From positions 1-43,901 of the forward strand of contig NZ_JAJFUC010000061.1 in NCBI RefSeq assembly GCF_021372645.1: a DNA stretch of 43,901 bases, in the 5' to 3' direction. How positions within the stretch are numbered: position 1 is the first letter of the stretch; every line of letters starts with the position of its first letter. Below the pieces are notes generated by a model. That model saw only the letters and a list, made by a program, of their open reading frames with translations. It did no database searches and had not been told where the DNA came from. Below are positions 15,371 through 23,588 of this stretch, piece after piece. The stretch is from Clostridium sp. (GTDB lineage: Bacteria > Bacillota > Clostridia > Clostridiales > Clostridiaceae). A program made the position numbers and the translations under genes.

Positions 15371-17650
15371 ATGAAAATTACTAATGAAGTTAATTCGATA
15401 TTACTTAAAGCATATCAAGAAGCAAAAGACAAAAATAGTGAATATATTACACCTGAACATTTACTATATGTAGCAACATTTAATGAAAAGGTGGAATATG
15501 CAATTAGAGAATGTGGTGGCAGTTTAGAAAATTTAAGATATAACTTAAATACTTATATAAAAACATATATAAATAAAATTGGTGAAGGTGAACCACAAGA
15601 AAGCATTGAATTTCAAAAGGTTATTTTAAATGCTAATGAACAAGTCCTAAATAGTGGAAAAGATGCTATTGGTATAGATCATATACTTTCTGCAATTTTT
15701 AATTTAGAAGAGAGTTATGCACGCTATTATTTAGAACAAGAAGGTGCTACAAGAAGAGAATTGCTATATTTATTATGCCATAGTCTAGAAGAAGTTAATC
15801 AGAATTCTTATGAAGATGAAACAAAAGAAAGTTTTGGCGAAGATACAGAAGGATTCATAGATGAAGAAAATCAAGAAAAAGCTAAGAAGAAAAAAGAAGA
15901 TGCATTTCTTAATAAGTTTACAATAAATCTTATTGAAAAAGCTAAGGAAGAAAATAGCGATCCATTAATAGGAAGAAAAGATATTTTAGATAGAAGTATT
16001 CAAATACTTTGTAGAAGGATAAAAAATAACCCTATTCATGTAGGCGAATCTGGAGTTGGTAAGACTGCTATTATTTTAGGTCTTGCAAGACTTATAAGTG
16101 AGAATAAAATTCCAGAAAAATTAAAAGGAAGTTGTATGTTTTCTTTAGATATAGGATCAGTAATTGCAGGAACTAAATACAGAGGAGATTTTGAGGAAAG
16201 AATAAAAAGAATTTTAGATTTAATTGGAAAACAAAATAAGCCAATAGTTTATATAGATGAAATTCACAACATAGTTGGTGCCGGATCATTGAATGGTGGG
16301 GCTTTAGATGCATCTAATTTATTAAAGCCTTATTTAACCGAAGGTAAAATTAGATTTATTGGAGCAACTACTTTTGATGAATATAAAAAATTCTTTGAAA
16401 AAGATAAAGCATTAAGTAGAAGGTTTCAAACAATAGATGTTAAAGAACCTTCTATTAAGGAATCAATAGAAATACTTAATGGACTTAAGGATAATTATGA
16501 AGAATATCATAATGTAAGTTATACATATGAAGCCATAAGTAATGCTGTAACTTTAAGTGATAAGTATATTAATGATAAATATTTACCAGATAAAGCTGTA
16601 GATATTATTGACGAAGCAGGAGCTTATGCTCGTATGCATAATGAAGATGTGGAAGAAAAGATCATAATTGATAGGACGGTTATTGAAGAAATAATTTCAA
16701 AGGTTTGTAGTATTCCAAAGCAAACTGTAGAAAGTAGTGAAATAAATTCGCTGCAACATCTTGAATCTAGTTTAAAGGAAAATATTTTTTCTCAAGATAA
16801 AGCAATTGAAGAAGTTGTGAGATGCATAAAGATGTCTAGATCTGGACTAAATGAGGAAGATAAAACAGTAGCATCTATGCTTTTTGTTGGGCCTACTGGA
16901 GTTGGGAAAACTGAAATTGCAAGATGTCTTTCTAAAAAGCTTGGTATAGAGTTAATTAGATTTGATATGAGTGAATATGCTGAAAAGCATGCAGCTTCAA
17001 AGCTTATAGGATCCCCTCCAGGATATGTAGGGTATGAAGAGGGCGGATTACTTACAGATGCTGTGAGAAAGACTCCACACTGTGTATTATTACTAGACGA
17101 AATAGAAAAGGCAAATGAAGATATTTTAAATGTACTACTCCAAGTCATGGATTATGCAACACTCACTGACAATAAAGGTAGAAAAGCTGATTTTAGAAAT
17201 ACAATTATAATTATGACTTCTAATGCAGGAGCAAGAAATATAGGTAAAAAACTTATAGGCTTTGGAGAAAGAGAAGTTAAAGGTGAAGCTATAATGGAAG
17301 AAGTAAAGAAATTCTTTACACCTGAATTTAGAAATAGATTAGATAAGATAATAGTATTTAATAGTATGAATGATTCTATGGCAATAAACATTGTTAAAAA
17401 ACAATTAAATGATTTTAAAATTAAACTAGCTGCTAAGAATATTGAAATTGAATTTAGTGAGGAATGTGTTAATTATATTTCTAAAACAGGCATGTCAGAA
17501 GAATTTGGAGCTAGGGAAATTGCTAGAATTGTAGCTTCGGAAATTAAGCCGTTACTAGTTGATGAGATTTTATTTGGAAAACTGAATGATGGTGGAAGTT
17601 GTACTGTTGATCTCATAGATGAAAAATTCAAATTGACAATTAATGATTAA
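15371..17650 (+). CDS. clpA: ATP-dependent Clp protease ATP-binding subunit ClpA
   Basis: This 759-residue AAA+ unfoldase partners with ClpP. The N-domain (about residues 1-145) with a double Clp-N repeat is followed by an acidic linker. The first ATPase module carries GESGVGKT near residue 226 and YIDEIHN. The second carries GPTGVGKT near residue 507 and LLLDEIEKA. The ClpP-docking IGF loop (KKLIGFGE) is present near residue 632, so the protein can engage ClpP. The first Walker A motif has serine where proline is usual (GEPGVGKT), a mild change. It is coupled to clpS. Confidence 0.95.
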   Translation: MKITNEVNSILLKAYQEAKDKNSEYITPEHLLYVATFNEKVEYAIRECGGSLENLRYNLNTYIKTYINKIGEGEPQESIEFQKVILNANEQVLNSGKDAIGIDHILSAIFNLEESYARYYLEQEGATRRELLYLLCHSLEEVNQNSYEDETKESFGEDTEGFIDEENQEKAKKKKEDAFLNKFTINLIEKAKEENSDPLIGRKDILDRSIQILCRRIKNNPIHVGESGVGKTAIILGLARLISENKIPEKLKGSCMFSLDIGSVIAGTKYRGDFEERIKRILDLIGKQNKPIVYIDEIHNIVGAGSLNGGALDASNLLKPYLTEGKIRFIGATTFDEYKKFFEKDKALSRRFQTIDVKEPSIKESIEILNGLKDNYEEYHNVSYTYEAISNAVTLSDKYINDKYLPDKAVDIIDEAGAYARMHNEDVEEKIIIDRTVIEEIISKVCSIPKQTVESSEINSLQHLESSLKENIFSQDKAIEEVVRCIKMSRSGLNEEDKTVASMLFVGPTGVGKTEIARCLSKKLGIELIRFDMSEYAEKHAASKLIGSPPGYVGYEEGGLLTDAVRKTPHCVLLLDEIEKANEDILNVLLQVMDYATLTDNKGRKADFRNTIIIMTSNAGARNIGKKLIGFGEREVKGEAIMEEVKKFFTPEFRNRLDKIIVFNSMNDSMAINIVKKQLNDFKIKLAAKNIEIEFSEECVNYISKTGMSEEFGAREIARIVASEIKPLLVDEILFGKLNDGGSCTVDLIDEKFKLTIND

Positions 17651-17665
17651 CAATTAACAATGCAT
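17651..17665 (+). repeat. Left copy of a 15-bp inverted repeat
   Basis: CAATTAACAATGCAT lies right after the clpA stop. Its exact reverse complement is at 18080-18094, so the pair brackets the zinc-ribbon gene. Confidence 0.7.
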
Positions 17666-17763
17666 TATGAATCATGTGTATATTAGTGAATAAAATTATT
17701 AAATTAGGAGATAATATATAACTGATAGGGAGAAATCTCTAAACTAGAAGAGGAGGTGAACTA

Positions 17764-17802
17764 TTGCGAAGTTATTTTATAACTTTGGCAATGGAACATT
17801 AG
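17764..17802 (+). CDS. Possible 12-residue leader ORF before the zinc-ribbon gene
   Basis: A TTG codon lies seven bases after the very strong AGGAGG (17751-17756) and opens a 12-residue frame ending with TAG at 17800-17802. The ATG of the zinc-ribbon gene begins two bases later and has no ribosome binding site of its own. This fits a translational-coupling leader. The same Shine-Dalgarno could instead serve an ATT one base upstream, in another frame. Confidence 0.4.
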   Translation: MRSYFITLAMEH

Positions 17803-17803
17803 A

Positions 17804-17959
17804 ATGGAAGATAAGAAATTAATATGCAGAGATTGTGGCGATGAATTTATTTTCACTGTAGGAGAGCAAGAATTCTACAAGGAAAAAGGATTTGAAAATG
17901 AGCCAACAAGATGTGCTGATTGTAGAAGAGCTAGAAAGCAACAAAACAACAGAAGATAA
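17804..17959 (+). CDS. Zinc-ribbon domain miniprotein
   Basis: The 51-residue protein has CRDCG (C8, C11) and CADC (C37, C40), a four-cysteine zinc ribbon with the helix-like core VGEQEFYKEKGFENEPTRC between them, and a basic tail rich in Arg, Lys, Asn and Gln. It belongs to a group of small clostridial zinc-ribbon proteins of unknown role. Nucleic-acid or ribosome binding is plausible from the basic tail. It lies between clpA and the T-box operon and ends in its own terminator. Confidence 0.85.
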   Translation: MEDKKLICRDCGDEFIFTVGEQEFYKEKGFENEPTRCADCRRARKQQNNRR

Positions 17960-17986
17960 TCAATAACGGATTTTGTTGATTTATCA

Positions 17987-18020
17987 AAGAGCCATGAGAT
18001 CAAACCTTATGGCTCTTCTT
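17987..18020 (+). terminator. Terminator after the zinc-ribbon gene
   Basis: AAGAGCCATGAG (17987-17998) pairs with CTTATGGCTCTT (18006-18017), with one wobble, followed by a short T-containing tail. Confidence 0.75.
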
Positions 18021-18079
18021 AAATATATATATTTTATTAATTTCAAGGAAACTTTATTATTAGCTGAACGTTGTAAATT

Positions 18080-18094
18080 ATGCATTGTTAATTG
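18080..18094 (-). repeat. Right copy of the 15-bp inverted repeat
   Basis: ATGCATTGTTAATTG is the exact reverse complement of 17651-17665. Confidence 0.7.
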
Positions 18095-18103
18095 CAATAT
18101 ATA

Positions 18104-18121
18104 AGGCACATTCAAAAAAAT
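18104..18121 (+). repeat. Single-arm fragment of the hairpin repeat
   Basis: GGCACATTCAAAAAAATA matches one arm of the dispersed hairpin family (copies A, B and C). No partner arm was found next to it. Confidence 0.4.
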
Positions 18122-18133
18122 ATGAAAATGCTA

Positions 18134-18163
18134 TTGAATTTTTTATGCATTTGAGAGTATAAT
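18134..18163 (+). promoter_or_regulatory. Promoter of the T-box/alaR-alaT operon
   Basis: TTGAAT at 18134-18139 and TATAAT at 18158-18163 have an 18-base spacer. Transcription would begin near 18170, upstream of the T-box. Confidence 0.6.
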
Positions 18164-18289
18164 ATAAAGAAAGGTTTGAATAAAAAATAAATGAAAAATT
18201 ATTTTTATAATCTTTTTATTTTGAGAATTTAATATTTGTAATGTACATTGAAATGAATTAAATTCAATTGAAAATCATATGTTAAAGAT

Positions 18290-18607
18290 ATTGATAAGGA
18301 ATAGTATATTAAGTAAACTTTTTAGAGAGCTAGAGCTTGGTGGAAATCTAGTAAGTAAACTTTATAGAAGCAGCCTTTGAATTTTATAACTGAAAAATAA
18401 AAATTATAAGTCTTAAATGTAAATTTCTAAATGATTAGCTATTTTTATTTAAGGGATGATTTTTAATTAGGTTATAACGTGATCCTCATGTTATAGGGGT
18501 GGAGTATTATAATGTACTCTAACTGAGTGAACAATAATTATATTGTTTATTAGGGTGGTACCGCGAAGTAATTCCTTCGTCCCTTGTTTGGGATGGGGGC
18601 TTTTTTA
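18290..18607 (+). promoter_or_regulatory. T-box riboswitch (probably alanine-specific)
   Basis: The diagnostic T-box sequence AGGGTGGTACCGCG is at 18552-18565. It is followed by a terminator stem (TCGTCCC with GGGATGG) and a T run ending near 18607. Upstream, Stem I shows AGAGAG, then a CTAGA/TCTAG stem capped by a GGTGGAAA-type loop, and the usual closing CTTTGAA. The segment GAAGCAGCCTTTGAA suggests GCA (alanine) as specifier codon, read from the customary GAA-NNN spacing. AGC one base later is an alternative. An alanine specifier suits the downstream alanine aminotransferase-like operon. Uncharged tRNA binding would prevent termination and raise expression. The T-box call is firm. The amino acid is inferred. 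Confidence 0.9.
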
Positions 18608-18634
18608 TGTTAAAATTTAAGGGGGTTATTTTCG

Positions 18635-19114
18635 ATGGAGGAAATACTTGAAATATTAGAAAAAAATAGTAGATATACTGATGAACAAATTGCTGTTATG
18701 GCAGGTAAGACTGTTGAAGAAGTTAGAGAGGCAATTAGAGATTATGAAGAACAGAGCATAATAGCTGGTTATACAACTCTCATAAATTGGGAAAACACAG
18801 GTAGTGAAACAGTTACAGCCTTAATTGAAGTTAAGATAACACCTCAAAGAGGTGAAGGTTTTGATAAGGTTGCAGAGAGAATATATAAATTTTCAGAAGT
18901 AAAGGCATGTTATTTAATGTCTGGGGGATTTGATTTAACAGTTATTGTTGAAGGAAAGACAATGAAGCAAGTAGCACTTTTTGTATCTGAAAAACTTGCG
19001 ACGCAACAATATGTATTAAGTACTGGTACTCATTTTGTACTAAAAAAATATAAAGATCATGGAACAATATTTAAAGAAAAGAAATTAGAAGATAGGGAGG
19101 CAATATTTATATGA
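18635..19114 (+). CDS. alaR: Lrp/AsnC family regulator, AlaR-like
   Basis: The 159-residue protein has an N-terminal winged HTH (YTDEQIAVMAGKTVEEVREAI, residues 15-35) and a C-terminal RAM/AsnC ligand-binding domain (VKACYLMSGGFDLTVIVEG). It overlaps the following aminotransferase gene by four bases (ATGA). This order, Lrp regulator then class I aminotransferase, matches Bacillus subtilis yugG-yugH, now called alaR-alaT, which supports alanine synthesis. The operon sits behind a T-box, so here both genes respond to tRNA charging. The symbol rests on gene order and protein resemblance. Confidence 0.85.
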   Translation: MEEILEILEKNSRYTDEQIAVMAGKTVEEVREAIRDYEEQSIIAGYTTLINWENTGSETVTALIEVKITPQRGEGFDKVAERIYKFSEVKACYLMSGGFDLTVIVEGKTMKQVALFVSEKLATQQYVLSTGTHFVLKKYKDHGTIFKEKKLEDREAIFI

Positions 19115-20277
19115 TATTAGAAGATATGATCTTAGATTATGTTAAAGATATGCCTCCATCAGGTATACGAAAATATTTTGATCTTATAAATGAAATGGAT
19201 GACGTAATTTCTCTTGGAGTTGGAGAACCAGATTTTGTTACTCCTTGGAATGTAAGAGAAGCTGGTATTTATTCTCTGGAACAAGGACATACTCATTACT
19301 CTTCAAATGCAGGATTTATTGAACTACGTACTGAGATAGCAAAATATCTTCATAGGCGATTTGATCTTGCTTATAATCCGGAAAATGAAATACTAGTTAC
19401 GGTTGGAGGAAGTGAAGGGATTGATATAGCACTTAGAGCTTTAGTTGGACCTGGAGATGAAGTTATAGTTCCAGAACCAAGCTTTGTTGCATATAAAGGC
19501 TGTACAGCTTTTACAGGAGCAAAAGCCAAGGTGCTAAATCTTAAAGTCGAAGATAAATTCAAACTTATGCCAGAAGCTTTAGAGGCAGCTATTACTCCTA
19601 AAACAAAGGTAGTTATAATACCATTTCCGAATAATCCAACAGGTGCAGTAATGACAAGAGATGAACTTGCTGGAATAGTAGAAGTTTTAAAAGATAAAAA
19701 TATCATTGTAATTTCAGATGAAATATATTCAGAACTTTGCTATGGAGATAAACATGTTTCAATAGCATCTTTTCCAGAAATGAAGGAAAAGACATTGGTT
19801 ATAAATGGTTTTTCTAAGTCATATGCAATGACTGGATGGAGACTGGGATATATTTGCGGCCATCCAATTTTAATAGATGCTATGAAGAAAATTCATCAAT
19901 ATGCAATAATGAGTTCACCAACAACAGCTCAATATGCAGCTATTGAAGCGTTAAAAAGTGGAGATAGCAGCGTAAAAGAAATGTCTAGAGAATATAATAG
20001 AAGAAGACGAGTTTTAGTAGATGGATTCAGAAAAATCGGATTAGACTGCTTTGAACCACTTGGAGCATTTTATATATTCCCAAGTATTAAATCTACGGGA
20101 ATAACTTCAGATGAGTTCTGTGAACAGTTATTAGTAAGTGAAAAAGTTTTAGTTATTCCAGGTAATGCCTTTGGTGATTGTGGAGAAGGATTTATAAGAG
20201 TTTGTTATGCTTCTTCTATGGATGATATTATTAAAGCATTAAAAAGAATAGAAAAATTTGTTAATACTTTAAAATAA
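19111..20277 (+). CDS. alaT: Class I aminotransferase, alanine transaminase (YugH/AlaT)-like
   Basis: This 388-residue fold-type I PLP enzyme has VISLGVGEPDFVTPWNVRE near its start, N175 in NNPTG, D203 and Y206 in SDEIYSEL, the PLP lysine K236 in GFSKSYAMTGW, and the carboxylate-binding arginine in FIRVCYA. The sequence is close in pattern to B. subtilis YugH, reported as alanine transaminase AlaT. Automatic annotation would say PatA or aspartate aminotransferase-like. It is translationally coupled to the Lrp gene and controlled by the T-box upstream. The likely reaction is pyruvate plus glutamate to alanine plus 2-oxoglutarate, inferred. Confidence 0.88.
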   Translation: MILEDMILDYVKDMPPSGIRKYFDLINEMDDVISLGVGEPDFVTPWNVREAGIYSLEQGHTHYSSNAGFIELRTEIAKYLHRRFDLAYNPENEILVTVGGSEGIDIALRALVGPGDEVIVPEPSFVAYKGCTAFTGAKAKVLNLKVEDKFKLMPEALEAAITPKTKVVIIPFPNNPTGAVMTRDELAGIVEVLKDKNIIVISDEIYSELCYGDKHVSIASFPEMKEKTLVINGFSKSYAMTGWRLGYICGHPILIDAMKKIHQYAIMSSPTTAQYAAIEALKSGDSSVKEMSREYNRRRRVLVDGFRKIGLDCFEPLGAFYIFPSIKSTGITSDEFCEQLLVSEKVLVIPGNAFGDCGEGFIRVCYASSMDDIIKALKRIEKFVNTLK

Positions 20278-20291
20278 AGTAGTATTATAAT

Positions 20292-20338
20292 AAATAGAGC
20301 AACCTAAAATAACTGGAAATTAGGAATGCTCTATTTTT
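20292..20338 (+). terminator. Terminator after alaT
   Basis: AAATAGAGCAACCTAA pairs with TTAGGAATGCTCTATTT (one bulge), followed by TT. The loop is about a dozen bases. Confidence 0.85.
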
Positions 20339-20408
20339 ATCTATTGCACCGAAAATGATAATTCGAGGTTCAGAAAAAAATATAGTTAAATTACTAAGAT
20401 ATACAACG

Positions 20409-20417
20409 TGGTATAAT
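20409..20417 (+). promoter_or_regulatory. Possible extended -10 promoter for deoC-deoD
   Basis: TGGTATAAT is an extended -10 element about 140 bases before deoC. No good -35 is visible at 17 bases. A second TATAAT lies near 20430. Confidence 0.35.
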
Positions 20418-20558
20418 CCTAAATTATGCGTATAATATAAAAGTTAACATATTATATATAAGTATAAATAACATTAATATAAATATGTTTTTTAGAGTTT
20501 AGATTATGAAATTTCATGATTTTAAATATTAATTATTTAAATAAAGGAGAGATATAAA

Positions 20559-21209
20559 ATGAACTTAGCAAAATATATAGATCACACAATATTAAAGCCA
20601 GAAACAACAGTTGAAGAGGTAAAAAAACTTTGCAGAGAAGCCAAGGAATATAATTTTGCATCAGTCTGTGTAAATGGATATTACGCAAAGTTGGTTAGTA
20701 CTGAACTTGCAGGAAGTGATGTTAAAACTTGTGTAGTAGTTGGATTCCCACTAGGAGCAATGACTAAGGAAGTTAAAGCATTTGAAACAACTCAAGCTAT
20801 TGAAAATGGCGCTAATGAAATTGATATGGTTATAAATGTAGGCGCATTAAAAGATAAAAATTATGACCTTCTTAAGGAAGATATAGAAGCAGTAGTAAAT
20901 GCAGCCAAAGGAAAAGCAATAGTTAAAGTTATTATTGAAACATGTTTGTTAACCAATGACGAAAAAGTTAAAGCATGTGAAATATCTAAAGAAGCTAAAG
21001 CTGACTTTGTTAAAACATCAACAGGTTTTTCAAGTAGTGGAGCAACAAAAGAGGATATTGCTCTTATGAGAAAAACTGTAGGGGAAAGTTTGGGAGTAAA
21101 AGCATCAGGTGGAGTTAGAGATTATAAGACTGCAATGGATATGATAAATGCAGGAGCAAGCAGAATAGGTGCTAGTGCGAGTATTGTTATTGTTAGTGAA
21201 AGCAAGTAA
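20559..21209 (+). CDS. deoC: Deoxyribose-phosphate aldolase
   Basis: The 216-residue class I aldolase cleaves 2-deoxyribose-5-phosphate to acetaldehyde and glyceraldehyde-3-phosphate. The Schiff-base lysine is K152 in FVKTSTGF, the activating lysine is K181 in VKASGGVRD, and the acid is D89 in [10 protein letters not shown]. Start ATG after AAAGGAGA. It forms an operon with deoD 74 bases downstream, completing deoxynucleoside breakdown from phosphorolysis to glycolysis. A phosphopentomutase is not in the window. Confidence 0.96.
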   Translation: MNLAKYIDHTILKPETTVEEVKKLCREAKEYNFASVCVNGYYAKLVSTELAGSDVKTCVVVGFPLGAMTKEVKAFETTQAIENGANEIDMVINVGALKDKNYDLLKEDIEAVVNAAKGKAIVKVIIETCLLTNDEKVKACEISKEAKADFVKTSTGFSSSGATKEDIALMRKTVGESLGVKASGGVRDYKTAMDMINAGASRIGASASIVIVSESK

Positions 21210-21283
21210 TCAAAAAATGACAATATACAATATTTAATAAGCTGATAAGTAAATATTAAAATTCAAAGATACGGAGGAATAAA

Positions 21284-21997
21284 ATGAGTATTCATATTAA
21301 TGCACCACAAGGTGCTATTGCAGAAAATGTATTATTACCAGGAGATCCTTTAAGAGCTAAGTTTATTGCGGAAACATTTTTAGAAGATGCAGTTTGTTAC
21401 AATGAAGTTAGAGGAATGTATGGATTTACAGGAACATATAAAGGTAAAAAGATTTCAGTTCAAGGAACAGGAATGGGTATACCATCAATATCAATATATA
21501 CTAATGAATTAATTCAAAGTTATGGAGTTAAAAATCTTATAAGAGTTGGAACTTGTGGTGGGTATAGTGAAAAGGTTAAGGTTAGAGATCTTATAATAGC
21601 AATGTCAGCTTCAACAGACTCAAATATTAACTTAGTAAGATTCCAAGGAAGAACATTTGCACCAACAGCAAGTTTTGAATTATTAAAGCCTGCATACGAT
21701 ATAGCAGTTCAAAAAGGTTTTGATCCTAAGGTAGGAAGCATATATAGTTCAGATATATTTTATGGTGATGACAACGAAGATTGGAAGAAGTGGGCTAAGT
21801 TTGGATGCTTAGGAGTAGAAATGGAAGCAGCAGCATTATATACAATTGCAGCAAAGTTTGCAGTTAATGCATTAGCATTACTTACAGTAAGTGATCATTT
21901 TGTAACTGGAGAAGTTACAAGTGCAGAAGAAAGACAAACAACATTTACTAATATGATAGAAGTTGCACTTGATACAATAGTTAGCTTAAATAAATAA
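21284..21997 (+). CDS. deoD: Purine nucleoside phosphorylase DeoD-type (hexameric)
   Basis: The 237-residue protein begins with [29 protein letters not shown], the DeoD signature with the phosphate-binding GDPLRAK. It has [18 protein letters not shown] and [10 protein letters not shown], and the catalytic aspartate in SDHFVTGE. Ribosome binding site ACGGAGG. It is co-transcribed with deoC and ended by a terminator. It complements punA at the left end. DeoD enzymes accept adenosine-type as well as 6-oxopurine nucleosides. Confidence 0.96.
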   Translation: MSIHINAPQGAIAENVLLPGDPLRAKFIAETFLEDAVCYNEVRGMYGFTGTYKGKKISVQGTGMGIPSISIYTNELIQSYGVKNLIRVGTCGGYSEKVKVRDLIIAMSASTDSNINLVRFQGRTFAPTASFELLKPAYDIAVQKGFDPKVGSIYSSDIFYGDDNEDWKKWAKFGCLGVEMEAAALYTIAAKFAVNALALLTVSDHFVTGEVTSAEERQTTFTNMIEVALDTIVSLNK

Positions 21998-22013
21998 TAA
22001 TTTAAAATAATTC

Positions 22014-22045
22014 AAAAGGACTTGGATTGATTTCCAAGTCTTTTT
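22014..22045 (+). terminator. Terminator after deoD
   Basis: AAAAGGACTTGGA (22014-22026) pairs with TCCAAGTCTTTTT (22033-22045), with one wobble. The last T bases form the tail. Confidence 0.85.
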
Positions 22046-22216
22046 GTAAAATTTTCTTGACTATAATTGAGAATTTTATGTATTAATTCATAATTTCAGA
22101 ACATAAAAGATATAAAAGAGCTTTCATTTCAAGGATATTTAAATTATCAGATTTAAAGAAAATGCAAAATACTTATGTTTTAGATTTAAAAAAAATTAGG
22201 TGAGGAAGATTAATTT

Positions 22217-22570
22217 ATGAATATACAAATATTTGGGACTAAAAAATGTTTTGATACTAAGAAAGCAGAGCGCTTTTTTAAGGAAAGAAAAATACAATTT
22301 CAATTTATTGATTTAAATGAGAAACCTATGAGTAAAGGTGAACTTAACAGTGTACTTCACTCAGTAAGTATTAAAGATTTAATAAATAATAAATCAAAGG
22401 ATTATACAAAATTAAATTTTAATAATATTAGAAGTAATGAAATAAAAGCTGAACTATTATTAAAAAATCAAAAAGTTATGAATACTCCAATCGTAAGAAA
22501 TGGTAAGGAAGCAACTGTTGGATATAGTCTAGAGGTGTGGAATAATTGGATAGAGAATAATCTTATATAG
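22217..22570 (+). CDS. ArsC/Spx-family thioredoxin-fold protein
   Basis: The 117-residue protein opens with MNIQIFGTKKCFDTKKAERFF, the thioredoxin-like ArsC/YffB pattern with a single cysteine (C11), and ends with TPIVRNGKEATVGYSLEVW, the usual C-terminal motif. It lacks the CxxC of Spx. Such proteins are annotated as arsenate-reductase-family, but most are not shown to reduce arsenate. No ars genes are nearby, so a detoxification role is not supported by context. Start after GTGAGGAAG-type sequence, with no operon partner. Confidence 0.85.
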   Translation: MNIQIFGTKKCFDTKKAERFFKERKIQFQFIDLNEKPMSKGELNSVLHSVSIKDLINNKSKDYTKLNFNNIRSNEIKAELLLKNQKVMNTPIVRNGKEATVGYSLEVWNNWIENNLI

Positions 22571-22686
22571 GTTAAATGTACCAAAAGTTTCTATTAAAAT
22601 TGATGTATACTATATAAATTTTTTCAGAATACTAAAGTTAAGATTATTTTATTTTTAAATATGCTTTAGAAAGGATATGAGTATTT

Positions 22687-22845
22687 ATGGCAAAAGCAGG
22701 AATGAGAAGACCCGATCTAAGTGATCCACATGGAACAGAAAGTAATCATAAAACAAATTATAAAAAAAATGATTCTAAGCAAATTCCAATAGAGATACAA
22801 GGAAAAGCTAAAACAGGAAATGCAAAAGCATCATCAATACAGTAA
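22687..22845 (+). CDS. Conserved small clostridial protein
   Basis: The 52-residue hydrophilic protein carries RRPDLSDPHGTESN near the start and PIEIQGKAKTGNAKA near the end. It has no membrane segment and no cysteine. It looks like a small basic protein seen in many Clostridium genomes, of unknown function. It is preceded by AAGGA (22671-22675) and followed by a perfect terminator, which supports real expression. The family memory is informal. Confidence 0.65.
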   Translation: MAKAGMRRPDLSDPHGTESNHKTNYKKNDSKQIPIEIQGKAKTGNAKASSIQ

Positions 22846-22883
22846 GAATAGAACTAAAAACATTAATTATTTATTAAGGTTAG

Positions 22884-22922
22884 AAATAAAGGATGAAATT
22901 ATAAAAAATTCATCCTTTATTT
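22884..22922 (+). terminator. Terminator after the small clostridial protein
   Basis: A perfect 14-bp stem (AAATAAAGGATGAA at 22884-22897 with its complement at 22909-22922). The right arm ends in T-rich sequence. Confidence 0.85.
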
Positions 22923-22925
22923 AAG

Positions 22926-23084
22926 GTACATGAAAGAAAATAATAGACCAAAGATGCGATGTATATTTTGCGTCAGACAAGGAAGCAAGTTTTGCTCATA
23001 GCAAGCCTATTAGAAGAACTTGATGACATAGTATGGCGCAAAATAGGCAAGCATACTGGTTTATTATTTTTTTTATTAGAGTAC
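22926..23084 (+). repeat. Hairpin repeat, long form (copy B)
   Basis: This 159-bp element starts and ends with GTAC. The outer arms (ATGAAAGAAAATAATAGACC and its imperfect complement around 23055-23078) match copies A and C. An inner stem pairs TATTTTGCG (22964-22972) with CGCAAAATA (23037-23045) exactly. A further small stem TTGCT/AGCAA lies inside. The nested folding and the short-form relatives suggest a MITE-like or structured-RNA element. It codes for nothing that I can see. Confidence 0.75.
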
Positions 23085-23588
23085 TAATTAAATCATTAAA
23101 GTTTTTAACAAACATCTAAATATGTAGGATAAGATGTAATATTTATGAGGGAAACATCGTTAAAAACTACTAAAAATATATAAATTTAGAATAGTTAAAG
23201 TTAAATTATTTATCAATAAATCAATTATTATATTAGGAATACAAAGAGTAAAAACTTATTTTGACAAAAGACAGAAAATATAGAATAATATAGTTAAATA
23301 ATCATATTTTTCATGTAATCATAATTAGATAAAGTCAAAATTCTAATTATATTTTAATTATTATATGTAATTTATAACAATAATTCTTTTAGCGGATATT
23401 TTAAATTACAAAGATTAACTATAGACATGAAGTAAATATCGCAGCATTAAATGCCCTTTTGTGAGTTAATAATATTTTAACTTAAATTTATAATAGATTT
23501 AAAGAAAATATTTTACAATTAATTTAGAATGATATACATAATATGTAAATTATTAACAATAAAAACGTAAACATGGGAGGGTTTAGTA
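23085..23588 (+). other. AT-rich intergenic region with one possible promoter
   Basis: No gene was found. TTGACA at 23261-23266 with AATAAT 17 bases later is a possible promoter, though it would leave a leader of about 300 bases before the hydrolase gene. GGGAGGG before 23589 is that gene's ribosome binding site. Nothing else stands out. Confidence 0.4.

Noticed and set aside
22217-22570. Spx regulator
   Set aside because: Only one cysteine is present where Spx has CxxC.
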